Shown: positions 35,854 through 45,494, counted from the stretch's first letter. The stretch: 64,000 bases of DNA from Dactylosporangium sp. AC04546 (GCF_022095675.1 NZ_JAHYSG010000042.1:27753-91752), one strand, 5' to 3'. Numbers and translations: made by a program. Notes: generated by a model not told the origin, from the sequence alone.

Positions 35854-36168
35854 TTGGACGGGCTGTCGGCAACGCTGGAGGCCAAGCAGGCGGGCACGGT
35901 CGTGATCCGCCTGGCGGGCGAGCTCGACCTGGCGACCCGCGAGCAGGTGGTGCTGGCGGTCCGGGCGGTGCTGCCCGCGTTCGAGCCCGGCGAGCTGGTC
36001 CTCGACCTCGAAGCGGTGACGGTGCTCGACTCGGCCGGGATCGGGGCGCTGGTGAGCTGCTGGAAGCTGGCGAACGGCGCGGGGTGCACGCTGTCGCTGC
36101 GCAACCCGCGGCCGCTCGCCTACGCCCAGCTGGAGCTGACCGGCCTCCTCGACGTGTTCGCGCTCTAG
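35854..36168 (+). CDS. STAS-domain anti-sigma factor antagonist
   Basis: A 104-residue STAS protein. The phospho-acceptor serine lies in VLDSAGIGALVS and the first strand block is VVIRLAGELDLATREQV. Such proteins switch partners with anti-sigma kinases depending on serine phosphorylation. The start is a TTG with GGGGGG six bases upstream; there is no ATG or GTG near the fold start. It follows the MFS pair by 34 nt. No anti-sigma kinase or sigma factor is adjacent. Confidence 0.82.
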   Translation: MDGLSATLEAKQAGTVVIRLAGELDLATREQVVLAVRAVLPAFEPGELVLDLEAVTVLDSAGIGALVSCWKLANGAGCTLSLRNPRPLAYAQLELTGLLDVFAL

Positions 36169-36170
36169 GG

Positions 36171-37205
36171 CTACAGCGTTCCGTCGTACCTGGCCGCGCC
36201 GCTCACCGTCGCGTCCCCGCGCAGCCGGGACTTCGCCGGGCCGTCGCCGTAGAGCGAGTACCGGAAGAAGTCGATCATCGTCTTGCTCACCGCCAGCGCC
36301 GCCGGCGTGCTGCCGAACAGCGCCGCGCCGTGGTCGCCGCCGAGCAGGGTCAGGAAGCCCTTCGGCCACGAGCAGCTGTCGTAGAGGCTCTTTCCGCTGC
36401 TGTACGGGACGGTGCCGTCCTTGTCGCCGTGGATGAACAGCACCGGGGTCGCGGCGCCGCTGAACTTGCCGCCCATCCCGCCGCCGGCCACGATGATCCC
36501 GCCCTTGAGCCGGCTGTCGCGGCCCGAGCCCGACAGCATGCCGGCGGTCGTGTAGCCGCCCGCCGAGTGGCCGGCCGCGCCGACCCGCCCGGTCTCGATG
36601 TGCCCGGCCAGCGCGGCGCCGGCCTTGGTGTCCAGCTTCAGCACCTCGGTGATCACCGCCGACGCGTCGGCCGGCTGGTTGCTCATGTCGCCCTGGTTGA
36701 ACGGGTTGGCCTTGTCGTTGGTGAACGGGTACGCCGGCGCGGCCACGACGAAGCCGGCCGCGGCGATCTTCGCGCTGACCCCCTGGTACCCCTCGGGCGA
36801 GCCGTGCAGCCCGTGGCTCCACAGCACCAGCGGGAACCGTCCGGCGGCGACCGGGGCGTTGCTCTTCGGCGAGCCGCCGGCGCTGCCGGTCGACGGGTAG
36901 AAGACGAGCGTGCGCAGCGTGCGGCCGGCGCGGGAGAAGGTGAACTGGCTGACGCCGACGCCGAACGTCTGGGTCGGCGCGGTCTTCGGCCCGGCGCTGC
37001 TCGGCTTGGCCGACGCCTGGCCGGCGGCGTTCAGGGCCGCCACGCCGCTCTCGTCCGGGGACGTCGCCTGTGCCGACTCCTCCGCGACGACGTCGGGAAC
37101 GCCCGAGGTGGCCAGCGAGGGTTCGGACGACGGCCGATCGCCACAGGCGGTCAGCAGCGCGAGCGATAGGAAAGCAGCGGCGACGGCACGCGGCAGCGTT
37201 CGCAT
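36171..37205 (-). CDS. Secreted lipoprotein alpha/beta-hydrolase
   Basis: A 344-residue lipoprotein: signal sequence ending LALLTAC with the lipidated Cys21, a disordered Ser/Ala/Pro linker (22-80), then an alpha/beta-hydrolase. The catalytic serine is S214 in GHSAGG, the acid is in FIHGDKDGTVPY (near 263) and the histidine is in LLGGDHGAAL (H292). The oxyanion region is LWSHGLHGSPEGY. The fold resembles chlorophyllase and dienelactone-hydrolase types and polyester hydrolases. An extracellular esterase role is inferred. Confidence 0.85.
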   Translation of the reverse strand: MRTLPRAVAAAFLSLALLTACGDRPSSEPSLATSGVPDVVAEESAQATSPDESGVAALNAAGQASAKPSSAGPKTAPTQTFGVGVSQFTFSRAGRTLRTLVFYPSTGSAGGSPKSNAPVAAGRFPLVLWSHGLHGSPEGYQGVSAKIAAAGFVVAAPAYPFTNDKANPFNQGDMSNQPADASAVITEVLKLDTKAGAALAGHIETGRVGAAGHSAGGYTTAGMLSGSGRDSRLKGGIIVAGGGMGGKFSGAATPVLFIHGDKDGTVPYSSGKSLYDSCSWPKGFLTLLGGDHGAALFGSTPAALAVSKTMIDFFRYSLYGDGPAKSRLRGDATVSGAARYDGTL

Positions 37206-37345
37206 GCGAGGAAGCTACGGGTTTTCGACCCCGTGCGTCTTTACGCCCGGCTTAAGTTTGACGAGTCGCCGGAGACTCGTCCCGTTACTTATCAGACGAT
37301 CGTCCCGGCTGGCCTCCGCGCTCGGGCCAGGCTCGAACCGGCGGC

Positions 37346-37382
37346 AGCGGGTGGCGTGCACCCCCAGTCCACGACACCCGCT
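37346..37382. repeat. Strong hairpin in glycosyltransferase-lipoprotein gap
   Basis: AGCGGGTG pairs with CACCCGCT (8 bp), with an inner CGTG/CACG stem (4 bp) across single mismatches. It lies in the 390-base gap 37206-37595, which has no supported gene. It may terminate the upstream minus-strand gene or belong to a small RNA. Confidence 0.5.
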
Positions 37383-37595
37383 CTGCAGCAGCCTTTCGGC
37401 CGCGCGGTGCCGCCGGTTTGCGATGACGCGCCCCGCCCGGACACATCACCGCGAGTGGGCCGCGAAGGCCCAGAACACCCCCGTCGCTCCCCAACTTCAG
37501 GAATCGCCGGATCCGTCAACGACGTTACGCGCCGCTCGATTCGACCGACAAGTAAACGCGCTGTCGGCTCGCTCACACACTCGAAATAATCGAAA

Positions 37596-39068
37596 TCAAT
37601 CGAAATGCTGGAACCGCGGCCACAGCTCAGCCCAGCTGCCGTTCAGGTCGCGGCACACGTAGACGCGAGCTGTTTGCTCCTCGTTCTCGACGCCGTAACC
37701 ATTGTCGAGCCGGGCCCGCTCCTCGCAGGAGCCGAACGAACGCAGCCGATCCGGGTCGCCCTGGAAGACGAACACGACGACGGTGGCCGACTCCGGCGGC
37801 GGGCCCAGGTGCCACAGCTCGTTCTGTCCACTGTAGACGTCGGGCAGGCCGAGCGGCTTGCCGTAGCGGTCGAGCGCCCCCGCCTCGCCGTAGTTGCCGG
37901 TGAGCAGCACGGTGCGGGCACGGTCCTCCGCCGGTAAGGACTCGTAGACGTCGGCGACCTGGCGGACATACCGCGGCCAGCCGATCTGGTCGGCGACCAC
38001 CTGGTTCATCGCCGGGATCGGGGTCTGGCCGACGACGCCGACCGGGATCAACGGCAGTGAGCTCACGATGGCGATACCGCAGTTGACCACGGCCCCGGCG
38101 GCGAACAGCGCCCGGCGCCGGGTCGTGCTCAGCCACCGCTCGACGGGCACCGAACCCACGGCGAACAGCGCGGCGAGCAGGCCGACGCTGTAATAGGGCT
38201 GGCCGGCCAGCACGAACAGCAGGACCAGCATGAGCGGATAGGCCAGCCCGAACGCCCGCACCGCGCGCAGGGCGGGGTCGCGCAGCAGCGCGACGATCCC
38301 GCAGTACCAAACAGGGACAAAGATCGGTCCCAGCCACACCAACTGCAGTGGGAGGAGCGTGATCCGGGCCTCGTCGCCCTTGTTCTCACGCAGCGCTCCG
38401 GCCATCGACACCTGCGGAAAGTCATTGGCGATCTGATAGAGCAGGTTGGGCAGCCCGACCACGACCGCGATCGCCACGCCGCCCCACAGCCAGGGCGACG
38501 CCAGCGTCCGGCGCGGGCCGACCAGCAGCAGCGCGACGGCGACGGTCAGCAGGAGCAGCACGATCAGGTGCTTGTTGTAGAGCGCCAGCCCGACCACCAG
38601 GCCGGCCGCCAGCCAGTAACGAGGTTGCTCGCGCAGCAGGGCCCGCATCATGCACAGGATCGCCAGCAGCCACATCACCAGGTCGGGCCCCGTGGTGACC
38701 GTGACGTGCCCGCTGACGAGCGGAAACGTGGTGAGGACGGCGAGCGCCGCGATGCCCTGCGCGCGGGCACCGCCGCCCACCTCGCGGGCGATCAGCGCGA
38801 GCAGGCCCGCGGTCAGGACGGTCAGGATCAGGCCGGGCAGCCGGATCGCCCAGACGGAGTCGCCGAACAGCTCGACGCACGCGCGCATGAGCAGCGGCGT
38901 GAACGGCGGCTGGTCGACGTAGCCCCACTTGGGATCGGAGCCCAGCATGCGGAAATACAGCTCGTCGCGGTGGTAGTCGTACCGCGTGATGGTGACCAGC
39001 AGCGCAACGGCTGCCCCGGCGGCGATGGTGCCGACGGGCTTCCAGGCAAATGGGGGACGCTCGATCAC
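37596..39068 (-). CDS. ArnT-like polyprenyl-phosphate glycosyltransferase
   Basis: A 490-residue GT-C membrane enzyme with about a dozen helices. The first loop holds YDYHRDELYFRMLG, with the catalytic-type acidic residues, followed by GYVDQPPFTPLLMR; both are hallmarks of the PMT/ArnT group. The C-terminal soluble part begins after the last helix (ADQIGWPRYVRQVADV). It would transfer a sugar from a polyprenyl phosphate outside the membrane. The start is a GTG at 39068, ten bases after ybjN. Three 9-10 bp TCGAAAT repeats flank the stop codon (37581-37607). Confidence 0.85.
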   Translation of the reverse strand: MIERPPFAWKPVGTIAAGAAVALLVTITRYDYHRDELYFRMLGSDPKWGYVDQPPFTPLLMRACVELFGDSVWAIRLPGLILTVLTAGLLALIAREVGGGARAQGIAALAVLTTFPLVSGHVTVTTGPDLVMWLLAILCMMRALLREQPRYWLAAGLVVGLALYNKHLIVLLLLTVAVALLLVGPRRTLASPWLWGGVAIAVVVGLPNLLYQIANDFPQVSMAGALRENKGDEARITLLPLQLVWLGPIFVPVWYCGIVALLRDPALRAVRAFGLAYPLMLVLLFVLAGQPYYSVGLLAALFAVGSVPVERWLSTTRRRALFAAGAVVNCGIAIVSSLPLIPVGVVGQTPIPAMNQVVADQIGWPRYVRQVADVYESLPAEDRARTVLLTGNYGEAGALDRYGKPLGLPDVYSGQNELWHLGPPPESATVVVFVFQGDPDRLRSFGSCEERARLDNGYGVENEEQTARVYVCRDLNGSWAELWPRFQHFD

Positions 39069-39078
39069 GTGCCCCAGG

Positions 39079-39582
39079 CTAGGGGGAGGGCGTACCACGC
39101 TCCACGAACGCCGTGAACGCCCGCAGGTTGTCCAGCGGCTCGCCGCGCTTGACCCGCCACTCCCACTCACGGCGGATCGCCGAGCCGAAGCCGATCTCGA
39201 GCATCGGATCGAAGCTCTCGTCGGCGTACGTCAGCACCGCACCCAGCAGCCGGTCGAGCTCGTCCTCGGTGACGGCGTGCAGCGGCAGGCGGCCCACGAG
39301 GTACACGTCGCCGACCGCGTCGATCGAGAACGCCACCCCGTACATGCGCGCGTTGCGCTGGAGCAGCCACTCCCACAGCGCCTCGCGGTTCTCGTCGGGG
39401 TGCCGCATGACGAACGCCTCGACGCGCAGCGTGTGCTCGCCGACGATCAGGTTGCAGTTCGTCTTCTGCTTGTGGGTGCCGGGCAGCGTCACCACGAACG
39501 AGTGCTCGCCGGTCACGTCGAACGGGATCTCCCGCTCGGCCGCGACCTTGCGGATCAGCTCGGCCGCCTCGTCGCGCGTCAT
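39079..39582 (-). CDS. YbjN-domain protein
   Basis: A 167-residue protein with a YbjN fold, similar in shape to type III secretion chaperones. Recognisable blocks are [20 protein letters not shown] and [20 protein letters not shown]. Function is unclear, though it occurs next to mshA in many actinobacteria. Its ATG overlaps the stop of mshA by four bases, indicating coupling. Confidence 0.85.
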   Translation of the reverse strand: MTRDEAAELIRKVAAEREIPFDVTGEHSFVVTLPGTHKQKTNCNLIVGEHTLRVEAFVMRHPDENREALWEWLLQRNARMYGVAFSIDAVGDVYLVGRLPLHAVTEDELDRLLGAVLTYADESFDPMLEIGFGSAIRREWEWRVKRGEPLDNLRAFTAFVERGTPSP

Positions 39583-40880
39583 GCCGCCTTGACCTCCTTG
39601 TGCACGTCGAGCGCGTCGCGATAGGCGGCCAGCAGGCCGCTCGCGGTGTGACTCCAGGAGAACTCGGACGCGTGCTGGACCGCTCCGGCCGCGAGCTCGT
39701 CCCGGCGGCGCGGCTCCGCAAGCAGCCGGCCGAGCGAGGTGGCCCAGTCGCCCGCGTCGTGGGTGTCGACCAGCAGCCCGGAGACGCCGTCGCGCACCGC
39801 GGTCACCAGCCCGCCGACGGCGGCCGCGACGACCGGCGTGCCGCAGGCCTGCGCCTCGATCGCGACCAGGCCGAACGACTCGTTGTAACTGGGCACGGCG
39901 ACCACGTCGACGGCCCGGTAGAGGTCGGCGAGCGCGGTGCGCGGCTGCGGCTCGATGAACCGGACGATGTCGGCGATGCCCAGGTCGCGGGCGAGGTCCA
40001 TGAGCGCGGTGGGGCGGTCGAGGCCGGACCCGCTCGGGCCGCCGCAGACCGCCACGACCAGCTCCTGGCCGCGCCGGCGCAGCTCGGCCGCGGCGCGCAA
40101 CAGCACGTCGGGCGCCTTGAGCGGCTGGATCCGCCCGACGAACGCCACCACCTGGGCGTCTGCGGGCAGGCCGAAGCGCCGCCGGGCCGCCTCGCGGCGC
40201 TCCGGGCGGCTCGTGAAAATCTCCAGGTCGACGCCCGGCGGCACCACGCTGACCCGGCGCGGGTCGGCGTCGTAGAGCTCGATCAGCTCGCGCGCCTCGG
40301 CCGGCGTGTTGGCGACCAGCCCGTCAGCCGCCGCGACGACCTGCTCCTCGCCGATGACCCGGGCGCGCGGCTCGGGCTTGTCGCCGTCGGCCAGCAGCTG
40401 GTTCTTGACCTTGGCGAGCGTGTGCGCGGTGTGCACCAGCGGCACGCCCCAGCGGTCCTTGGCCAGCCAGCCGACCTGGCCGGACAGCCAGTAGTGGGAG
40501 TGCACCAGGTCGTACCAGCCGAGCGGGCGCGCGGCCTCGGCCCGCAGCACGCCGCTTGTGAAGGCGCACAGCTGGGCCGGCAGGTCCTCCTTGGCCAGAC
40601 CCTCGAACGGGCCGGCGACCACGTGCCGGACCAGCACGCCGGGGGCCATCTCCACGACCGGCGGCAGGTCGCTGTTGGTGGCCCGGGTGAAGATCTCCAC
40701 CTCGACGCCGGAGCGGGCCAGGCGCTCGGCGACCTCCACGATGTACACGTTCATGCCACCGGCATCGCCGGTGCCCGGTTGATCGAGCGGGGAGGTGTGG
40801 ACGGAGAGCGTGGCGACCCTCCTCGGAAGGGACCGACCGGACTGCGGGGTATGGCTGTGCAGCGATCCGACCCGCGCCAC
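39579..40880 (-). CDS. mshA: D-inositol-3-phosphate glycosyltransferase MshA
   Basis: A 433-residue GT-B enzyme of family GT4 that joins GlcNAc from UDP-GlcNAc to inositol-3-phosphate, the first step of mycothiol synthesis. The N-terminal [20 protein letters not shown] loop and the C-terminal donor site [20 protein letters not shown] are diagnostic. The GTG at 40880 is chosen for its ribosome site (AAAGGAG, 6-nt spacing). An ATG at 40931 with GAGGGA is an alternative adding 17 residues. ybjN follows with an overlap. Confidence 0.95.
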   Translation of the reverse strand: MARVGSLHSHTPQSGRSLPRRVATLSVHTSPLDQPGTGDAGGMNVYIVEVAERLARSGVEVEIFTRATNSDLPPVVEMAPGVLVRHVVAGPFEGLAKEDLPAQLCAFTSGVLRAEAARPLGWYDLVHSHYWLSGQVGWLAKDRWGVPLVHTAHTLAKVKNQLLADGDKPEPRARVIGEEQVVAAADGLVANTPAEARELIELYDADPRRVSVVPPGVDLEIFTSRPERREAARRRFGLPADAQVVAFVGRIQPLKAPDVLLRAAAELRRRGQELVVAVCGGPSGSGLDRPTALMDLARDLGIADIVRFIEPQPRTALADLYRAVDVVAVPSYNESFGLVAIEAQACGTPVVAAAVGGLVTAVRDGVSGLLVDTHDAGDWATSLGRLLAEPRRRDELAAGAVQHASEFSWSHTASGLLAAYRDALDVHKEVKAA

Positions 40881-41014
40881 GAGGGACTCCTTTGCCTGTT
40901 GCCGGTGGGTTACATCTTCCCAACCGTCCATGTTCCCTCGTCCGCGGCCGTCTACCCACCGTTGCGTTGGTCACTGCGGTGCGTTCGCGTTTGTGCGTGG
41001 GGCAGGATTGCCAT

Positions 41015-41770
41015 ATGTCCTCACGTATCGCCGTGGTCACGGGCGCGTCCAGCGGCATCGGCCTGGCCACCGTTCGCCGCCTCGACGCCGCCGGCTATCG
41101 CGTCGTGGCGGTCGCCCGCCGCACCGACCGCCTCGACTCCCTCGCCGACGAGCTGTCCTCGGTGACCCCCGTGGTCGCCGACGTGACGTCCGACGCCGAC
41201 GCCGCCCGCCTGGCCGAGATCACCGGCGGCCTCGACGGCCCGGTGGAGCTGCTGGTCAACAACGCCGGCGGCGCCGTCGGGGCCGACCAGGTCGAGGACG
41301 CCGACCTGGCTGGCTGGCAGTGGATGTACGACGTCAACGTGCTCGGCACGGTCCGCGTCACGAAGGCCCTGCTCCCGCTGCTGGAGAAGTCCGGCCGCGG
41401 CACGATCGTGGTGCTCAGCTCGACCGCCGGCCTGATCGTGTACGAGGGCGGCGGCGGCTACGCGGCGGCCAAGCACGCGCAGACCGCCGTGGCCGAGACG
41501 CTCCGGCTGGAGCTCAACGGCCGCCCGGTCCGGGTCGTCGAGATCGACCCCGGCATGGTCAAGACCGACGAGTTCGCGCTGAACCGGTTCGGCGGCGACG
41601 CCGACAAGGCCGCCGCGGTGTACGCCGGCGTCGAGTTCCCGCTGGTCGCCGACGACATCGCGGACTGCATCGTGTGGACCGCCACCCGGCCGCACCACGT
41701 CAACGTCGACCGGCTGGTCGTCCGCCCGCTGGCCCAGGCCGCGCAGCACAAGGTGCACCGGGTCCTCTGA
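41015..41770 (+). CDS. Short-chain dehydrogenase/reductase
   Basis: A 251-residue classical SDR with NAD(P) motif TGASSGIGLATVRRL, NNAG motif LVNNAGGAVG, catalytic Ser in VLSSTAG, and the Tyr/Lys pair in GYAAAKHAQ. The arginines after the second strand (VAVARRTDRL) suggest NADP preference. It begins with the ATG at 41015 and diverges from mshA. The methyltransferase-like gene starts two bases after its stop. Substrate unknown. Confidence 0.92.
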   Translation: MSSRIAVVTGASSGIGLATVRRLDAAGYRVVAVARRTDRLDSLADELSSVTPVVADVTSDADAARLAEITGGLDGPVELLVNNAGGAVGADQVEDADLAGWQWMYDVNVLGTVRVTKALLPLLEKSGRGTIVVLSSTAGLIVYEGGGGYAAAKHAQTAVAETLRLELNGRPVRVVEIDPGMVKTDEFALNRFGGDADKAAAVYAGVEFPLVADDIADCIVWTATRPHHVNVDRLVVRPLAQAAQHKVHRVL

Positions 41771-41772
41771 CG

Positions 41773-42522
41773 ATGCGGCCGGTCGGCTCGATCACGCGGG
41801 GGACGACCAATCCCAACCGGCTGCGCCGGGTCGACAACTGGATCGCCGCCACGTTCGGCGACCGGCTCCGGCTGGCGGACGACCCGCTCGTGATCGACCT
41901 CGGCTACGGCGCCTCCCCGGTCACCGCGGTCGAGCTGCGGGCCCGCCTCGGCGTCCGGGTCGTCGGCCTGGAGATCGACCCGGCCCGGGTGGCGTCCGCG
42001 CAGCCGTTCGCGGACCCGCCCGGGCTGGAGTTCCGCCGCGGCGGCTTCGAGCTGGCCGGCCTCCGTCCGGCACTGGTTCGCGCGTTCAACGTGCTCCGGC
42101 AGTACCCCGAGTCCGAAGTGGACGGCGCCTGGACGGCGATGACGGCGTCGGGCGCCGTGCTGGTCGAGGGCACCTGCGACGAGCTGGGCCGGCTCGCGTC
42201 CTGGGTCACCGTGACCGGCGCCGGCCCGCAGACACTGACCCTCGCCTCCCGGCTGGCCACCCTGGACACCCCGGCGACCCTGGCCGAGCGGCTGCCGAAG
42301 GCGCTCATCCACCACAACGTGCCCGGCGAGCGCATCCACGCCCTGCTGTCCACACTGGACGACGCCTGGAGGGCCGCCGCGCCGCTCACCGTCTTCGGCC
42401 CGCGGCAGCGGTGGCGCCAGGCGGTCGCGGCGACCAGGGCCGCGGGCTGGCCGATCGTCGACCGGCCCGCGCGCTGGCGGCTGGGTGAGCTGACCGTCCG
42501 GTACGGTGCCGTCGCACCGTAG
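41773..42522 (+). CDS. SAM-dependent methyltransferase-like protein
   Basis: A 249-residue Rossmann protein. Motif I is VIDLGYGASPVTAVELRARL, with an acidic end to strand 2 (VVGLEIDPARV). The rest of the fold is shorter than typical, and the strand 4 region reads FNVLRQYPESEV. It is conserved in actinobacteria in this position behind an SDR gene. The methyl acceptor is unknown. The ATG at 41773 is in tight coupling with the SDR stop. Confidence 0.75.
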   Translation: MRPVGSITRGTTNPNRLRRVDNWIAATFGDRLRLADDPLVIDLGYGASPVTAVELRARLGVRVVGLEIDPARVASAQPFADPPGLEFRRGGFELAGLRPALVRAFNVLRQYPESEVDGAWTAMTASGAVLVEGTCDELGRLASWVTVTGAGPQTLTLASRLATLDTPATLAERLPKALIHHNVPGERIHALLSTLDDAWRAAAPLTVFGPRQRWRQAVAATRAAGWPIVDRPARWRLGELTVRYGAVAP

Positions 42523-42531
42523 TCTGGTGCG

Positions 42532-43326
42532 GTGAAGTCGACCTGGCAGCAGTTCCTCGAGGGCATCAGGCTGCTCGGGCGGGGTTTCGGGCGCTACGGG
42601 CGGAACCCCGGCCTGCTGTTCCTCGGCATGATCCCCGCGGTCATCTCGTTCGCCCTGCTCGGCGTGGCGTGGTTCTTCCTGATCGTCTACATCGACGACC
42701 TCGCCGCCGCCACGACCTGGTTCGCCGACGACTGGTCGGACTTCTGGCGCATCCTGCTCCGCGTGGGCGCCGGCGCGGGCATCCTGGCCGCCGCCGCGCT
42801 GCTGTCGATCATCAGCTACACGGCGTTGACGCTGCTCATAGGCGACCCGTTCTACGAGGTCATCTCCGAGCGGATCGAGGGCCAGCTGGGCGGGACGCCC
42901 GGTGCGCTCGATCTTCCGTGGTACCGCACGCTGTGGCCCAACCTGGTCGACTCACTCCGGCTGATCGCGCTCGGCGTCGCGCTCGCGATCCCGCTGTTCC
43001 TGCTCGGCTTCATCCCGATCGTCGGGCAGACCGTGGTCCCGGTGCTCAACGCGGTCATCGGCGGCTGGCTCATCGCGGTCGAGCTCACGGGCATCCCGTT
43101 CAACCGCCGCGGCCTGCGCTTGAAGGACCGCCGGAAGATCCTGCGTGCCCACCGGCCGCTCGTCCTGGGCTTCGGGGTGCCGGTCTTTCTGGTACTGCTG
43201 CTGCCGTTGGCCGCGATCGTGGTCGTGCCGGCGGCGGTCGCGGGCAGCACCCTGCTGACCCGCCGCGTCCTCGGCCTGCCGATCGAGTCGGCCGCGGTCA
43301 GACCCGCAGCCCCTGTAGCAGGGTGA
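42532..43326 (+). CDS. EI24/CysZ-family membrane protein
   Basis: A 264-residue membrane protein with about four long hydrophobic regions (PGLLFLGMIPAVISFALLG; VGAGAGILAAAALLSIISYT; ALGVALAIPLFLLGFIPIVG; LVLGFGVPVFLVLLLPLAAI). The block GDPFYEVISERIE after helix 2 is typical of the EI24/CysZ family. Some members carry sulfate; this is not proved here. The start is a GTG. Its end overlaps the convergent maleylpyruvate isomerase-like gene by 29 bases. Confidence 0.85.
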   Translation: MKSTWQQFLEGIRLLGRGFGRYGRNPGLLFLGMIPAVISFALLGVAWFFLIVYIDDLAAATTWFADDWSDFWRILLRVGAGAGILAAAALLSIISYTALTLLIGDPFYEVISERIEGQLGGTPGALDLPWYRTLWPNLVDSLRLIALGVALAIPLFLLGFIPIVGQTVVPVLNAVIGGWLIAVELTGIPFNRRGLRLKDRRKILRAHRPLVLGFGVPVFLVLLLPLAAIVVVPAAVAGSTLLTRRVLGLPIESAAVRPAAPVAG

Positions 43327-44056
43327 CGTCACCGGTCGCGAGCAGCGCGTCGAACGGCACCCGCCCGTAGAGCGCGAGGACCAGGTCGCTGGCCGGTCCG
43401 CTCGCGGTGGCCCGCTCGTGCCGGTCGTCGGTGTCCAGCAGCGTGTCGGTGTCGAGCAGCGCGACCCCGGCGCCGCGGAGCCGCACATACCAGACCTGCT
43501 CCACATCGGTCGCGTGCAGCGCGATCATCCCCGCCCGGTCGACCGGCCCGCGCCGGCGCCCGGCGGGCAACCAGCTGTCGAGCACCTCGGTGACGCCGTC
43601 GCTGGCCAGCTTGGCCTCGATCGGCCCGGTGAGCCCGCCGGCCATCTGCGCGTCCCACCGGTGGACGGCCGTCTCGTGGGCCATGCGGCGGTGCCAGAAC
43701 CCGGCCTTCTTGGCCTGGGGCGCCCAGTTCCAGGCGGCGAGCTCGGGATCGACGGCGTCGAGCGTGGCGACCAGCTCGGTGAAGGCATCGGTCCAGGCCA
43801 TCACGGGGTCCACGCCCTCGGGCAGCGGCGTCTGCGGCCGCTCCTCGGGCCGGCCCGTGACGCCTCGGCCGACGTGGCCGGTGACCCAGGAGTACACCAG
43901 GTGGAGATGCCAGGCGAGATCACCGAGGCTCCAGCCGGGGCAGCTGGGCACGGGGGCATCGATGGGCGTGCCGCTGCCGAGGGCGGCCCGGAAGGCGTCA
44001 CCTTCGGTCCGCAGCGCGGCCAACCAGTAGTCCTTCGTGAGCTGAGGCTTGCTCAT
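43298..44056 (-). CDS. Mycothiol-dependent maleylpyruvate isomerase-family protein
   Basis: A 252-residue DinB-fold protein. The metal-binding histidines lie in WSLGDLAWHLHLVYSW and WHRRMAHETAVHRWDAQ, the typical H...HxxxH pattern. The C-terminal MDMPI-like domain covers about 165-250. Such enzymes use mycothiol as thiol cofactor, in line with mshA and mshD in this window. The ATG at 44056 is preferred since GGAGGG lies 6 nt upstream. The exact reaction is not known. Confidence 0.85.
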   Translation of the reverse strand: MSKPQLTKDYWLAALRTEGDAFRAALGSGTPIDAPVPSCPGWSLGDLAWHLHLVYSWVTGHVGRGVTGRPEERPQTPLPEGVDPVMAWTDAFTELVATLDAVDPELAAWNWAPQAKKAGFWHRRMAHETAVHRWDAQMAGGLTGPIEAKLASDGVTEVLDSWLPAGRRRGPVDRAGMIALHATDVEQVWYVRLRGAGVALLDTDTLLDTDDRHERATASGPASDLVLALYGRVPFDALLATGDVTLLQGLRV

Positions 44057-44237
44057 CGCCATCCCTCCCCCTGATGCACCAACCTTAGGGCACCAACCCC
44101 CGGACGACCCCGACGCGCCGCAGTCCTACACCGCGCTGGGGCGTTCGCACCTGGACGGGTAGACGTGGACTTGCGTCGAGGATGAACATCAGTGCTGGTC
44201 CCGGTTGGCCACAGGGCCACAGAGTTCAATCCGGGCG

Positions 44238-44975
44238 TCAGTCGGCCAGGCGGACCCGCACCCGGCGGTTGGCTTTGCCCTTGCTCTCCACCTTCACCAC
44301 CTGGACGCGGCCGATCTGCGACGTCGAGGCCACGTGAGTGCCGCCGTCCGCCTGGGAGTCGAGGCCCACGATGTCGACAATGCGGATCTCCTCCTCGTCG
44401 TCCGGGATCAGGTTGGCCTGCGTGCGGATGATGTCCGGCAGGGCCAGGGCCTCGTCGCGGGCCAGGACCTTGGTGATGACCTTGCGGTCGGCGATCACCT
44501 CGGCGTTGATCAGCTCCTCCAGGCGGGCCTTGAAGTCCGGCGGGACCTCCGGGAGGTTGAAGTCCATGCGCGCCTCCGCCGGCTCCATCGAGCCGCCGGT
44601 CACCAGGGCGCCGAAGTCGCGGAACACCACGCCGCACATCACGTGCAGGCCCGAGTGGGTGCGCATGAGCCTGCTGCGGCGGTCGTCCTCGACCGCGCCC
44701 ATGACCTCGGTGCCGGGCGGCGGGAGGGGGTCGCCCTCGGCGGGCAGCAGGTACAGGTCGTCGCCCTTGCGGGTGCCCGTGATCCGGGTCTGGACACCCT
44801 GCCACAGCAGGACGCCGTGGTCCGGTGGCTGGCCTCCGCCGCCGGGGTAGAAGGCCGAACGGTCGAGCACGATGCCCTCCTCGGGGTCCGAGGACAGCAC
44901 GGTGCAGGTCCATTCGCGAAGGGTCGGGTCGGCGAGGTCGAGGCGGTAGGTACGTCCGTGATGCGTGACACCCAT
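44238..44975 (-). CDS. Alanyl-tRNA editing protein (AlaX)
   Basis: A 245-residue stand-alone editing domain that hydrolyses Ser- or Gly-tRNA(Ala). It has the AlaRS-like block DRSAFYPGGGGQPPDHG, zinc-type histidines in RTHSGLHVMCG, and the C-terminal SQADGGTHVASTSQIGR. The last motif has Asp-Gly-Gly-Thr-His in place of the usual Cys, as in one AlaX subgroup. The ATG at 44975 starts the first fold. It is monocistronic. Confidence 0.9.
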   Translation of the reverse strand: MGVTHHGRTYRLDLADPTLREWTCTVLSSDPEEGIVLDRSAFYPGGGGQPPDHGVLLWQGVQTRITGTRKGDDLYLLPAEGDPLPPPGTEVMGAVEDDRRSRLMRTHSGLHVMCGVVFRDFGALVTGGSMEPAEARMDFNLPEVPPDFKARLEELINAEVIADRKVITKVLARDEALALPDIIRTQANLIPDDEEEIRIVDIVGLDSQADGGTHVASTSQIGRVQVVKVESKGKANRRVRVRLAD

Positions 44976-45065
44976 ACCTGGCGACTTTAGACCCGGGTCG
45001 GACCGGCCCAGCGGGCGAGCAAATTCTCCATACTCGTAGGAGCGCCGGGCGCCGCCGGTGATGCG

Positions 45066-45494
45066 TTACAAGGTCACCCATTCGGTCAGGATCTGCGAGC
45101 CGTCCGGCGTCTGGAGGTACAACCGGAACATCCCGGTCGGCAACGGACGGAAGGCGAACCAGCCGACCTCGTCGACGTCCGCGGTCGCGACGGCGCCGGT
45201 GCCCGTGCGCAGTTCGATGCGGCCCGGGCGGGGTGGCACGACCTGGCCGACCAGGGCGTCCGCCGTCACCTCGACCTCGATGGACACCTCGCGGGCGGCG
45301 AACGTGAACGCCCGCAGCGCGGCCGGCTCGGCCCGGGTGCCGGTCGCCGCGAGGTCCTCGGTGAGGGAGGCCAGCTCGGCGTCGACGTTGCGCCAGGCGA
45401 AGGCCGCCCGGCCCGCGGCGCGGAACGACTCCGGGACCTGCGCGGCGTCGCGGACCGCCGCGCCCAGCTCCTCCAGCAGCGAGTCGTCGCTCAT
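45066..45494 (-). CDS. Partner protein of ECF sigma factor, regulatory-domain type
   Basis: A 142-residue protein. Residues 1-60 are helical (LLEELGAAVRDAAQVPESFR) and resemble an anti-sigma N-terminus without zinc ligands. Residues 65-142 form a beta-rich carboxypeptidase-regulatory-like domain (VEVTADALVGQVVPPRPGRI to GMFRLYLQTPDGSQILTEW). Its ATG overlaps the stop of the sigma gene by four bases. An anti-sigma role is inferred from position only. Confidence 0.7.
   Translation of the reverse strand: MSDDSLLEELGAAVRDAAQVPESFRAAGRAAFAWRNVDAELASLTEDLAATGTRAEPAALRAFTFAAREVSIEVEVTADALVGQVVPPRPGRIELRTGTGAVATADVDEVGWFAFRPLPTGMFRLYLQTPDGSQILTEWVTL

Noticed and set aside
37310..37395. Possible tRNA on the minus strand
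   Set aside because: A T-arm-like piece exists but the anticodon arm is mismatched, no acceptor stem pairs, and a stronger alternative hairpin forms.
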